Source: G039029935 sp039029935 (GTDB taxonomy: Bacteria > Chloroflexota > Anaerolineae > Caldilineales > Caldilineaceae). Taken from it: a DNA stretch of 15,482 bases. Shown piece by piece: positions 15,164 through 15,482 of this stretch (within the stretch, counting starts at the first letter, position 1; every line of letters starts with the position of its first letter). Position numbers and translations under genes: made by a program. The DNA lies in NCBI GenBank assembly GCA_039029935.1, contig JBCCFC010000155.1, positions 1 to 15,482 of the forward strand. Direction: 5' to 3'. Under the pieces are notes generated by a model. That model did no database searches. It had not been told where the DNA came from and worked only from the letters and a program-made list of their open reading frames with translations.

Positions 15164-15198
15164 GTCAGAACTATTAACTATTCACTATTAACTATTCA
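15164..15198 (+). repeat. Heptad repeat tract between the two polyol permease genes
   Basis: Register of gtcagaa followed by ctattaa, ctattca, ctattaa, ctattca: two exact copies of a 14-base unit (15171-15184 and 15185-15198). It is the reverse-complement type of the tract at 14079. Confidence 0.85.
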
Positions 15199-15216
15199 CT
15201 GAAAAAGGGGAAATCA

Positions 15217-15482
15217 ATGGTTGGAAGTGCTACACGCAGTCGTTTCTTGACAATTCTCACCCACGCCATCGCCTTGATCATGTTCTTTCCCATTGTGTGG
15301 ATGATCATGACCTCATTTAAAACCGAGCAGATCGCCTTTGCCTATCCACCCAAACTCATCTTTACGCCCACGCTGGAAAACTGGGAGATCGCGCTCTTTG
15401 GGACCGACTATCTGCGCTTTCTCAGCAGCACATTGATTATTACAGGTGTGTCCACCATAGTCGCCCTCATCTTGGGTATCCC
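15217..15482 (+). CDS. Polyol/sugar ABC transporter permease, N-terminal part (SmoG/MtlG-like, MalG type), cut by window end
   Basis: The open frame from ATG 15217 runs without a stop to the window end (88 full codons). It reads MVGSATRSRFLTILTHAIAL, then a TM helix with PIVWMIMTSFKTEQIAF, the MalG-type signature at the end of TM1, then YPPKLIFTPTLENWEIAL and the beginning of TM2 (FLSSTLIITGVSTIVALILGI). AAAAGGGG (15203-15210) lies 6 bases before the ATG. It is the expected second permease, partner of the gene at 14248. The C-terminal EAA loop and any ATPase gene would lie beyond the window. Confidence 0.9.
   Translation, partial: MVGSATRSRFLTILTHAIALIMFFPIVWMIMTSFKTEQIAFAYPPKLIFTPTLENWEIALFGTDYLRFLSSTLIITGVSTIVALILGI

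Overview
The window reads almost entirely on the + strand and looks like a Chloroflexota (Caldilineae/Anaerolineae-like) chromosome. The clues are a lipoprotein with a Cys followed by an Ala/Pro/Glu-rich linker, several Uma2-family nuclease genes, a five-gene peptide-type ABC transporter with a large solute-binding protein, a polyol-type ABC transporter, and 7-base tandem repeats between genes. Filamentous cyanobacteria share some of these traits, so the phylum is an inference. There are no rRNA or tRNA genes, CRISPR array, transposase or minus-strand gene that I can support.

Region 1 (start to about 7770) is a Dpp/Opp-type importer: solute-binding protein (5' end missing or frameshifted), two permeases and two ATPases. 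Two Uma2 genes sit inside it, one between the binding protein and the first permease, one between the two permeases. The run ends at a perfect 16-bp terminator hairpin (7732-7767).

Region 2 (about 7790-12451) starts with a plausible promoter. It holds a third Uma2 gene, a paralog of the second, then an SDR oxidoreductase, a TVP38/TMEM64-type membrane protein, a phytanoyl-CoA-dioxygenase-like protein and an M28-peptidase-like protein whose metal site looks rewritten.

Region 3 (about 12500 to the end) is a sorbitol/mannitol-type (SmoEFG/MtlEFG) ABC transporter: lipoprotein binding protein, first permease, and the start of the second permease, cut by the window end. No ATPase for it is seen here.

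Two patterns cut across the regions. First, five intergenic gaps carry 7-base tandem repeats in different sequence versions; one 19-base stretch is identical between two gaps more than 5 kb apart. Second, both binding-protein genes are followed by the same layout: stop codon, heptad tract, a large stem-loop about 70-80 bases downstream, then the next gene. This suggests processing or stability control that sets binding protein above permease level. The most unusual item is the repeated presence of Uma2 genes inside and beside one transporter operon, with the first one translationally coupled (ATGA) to the permease.
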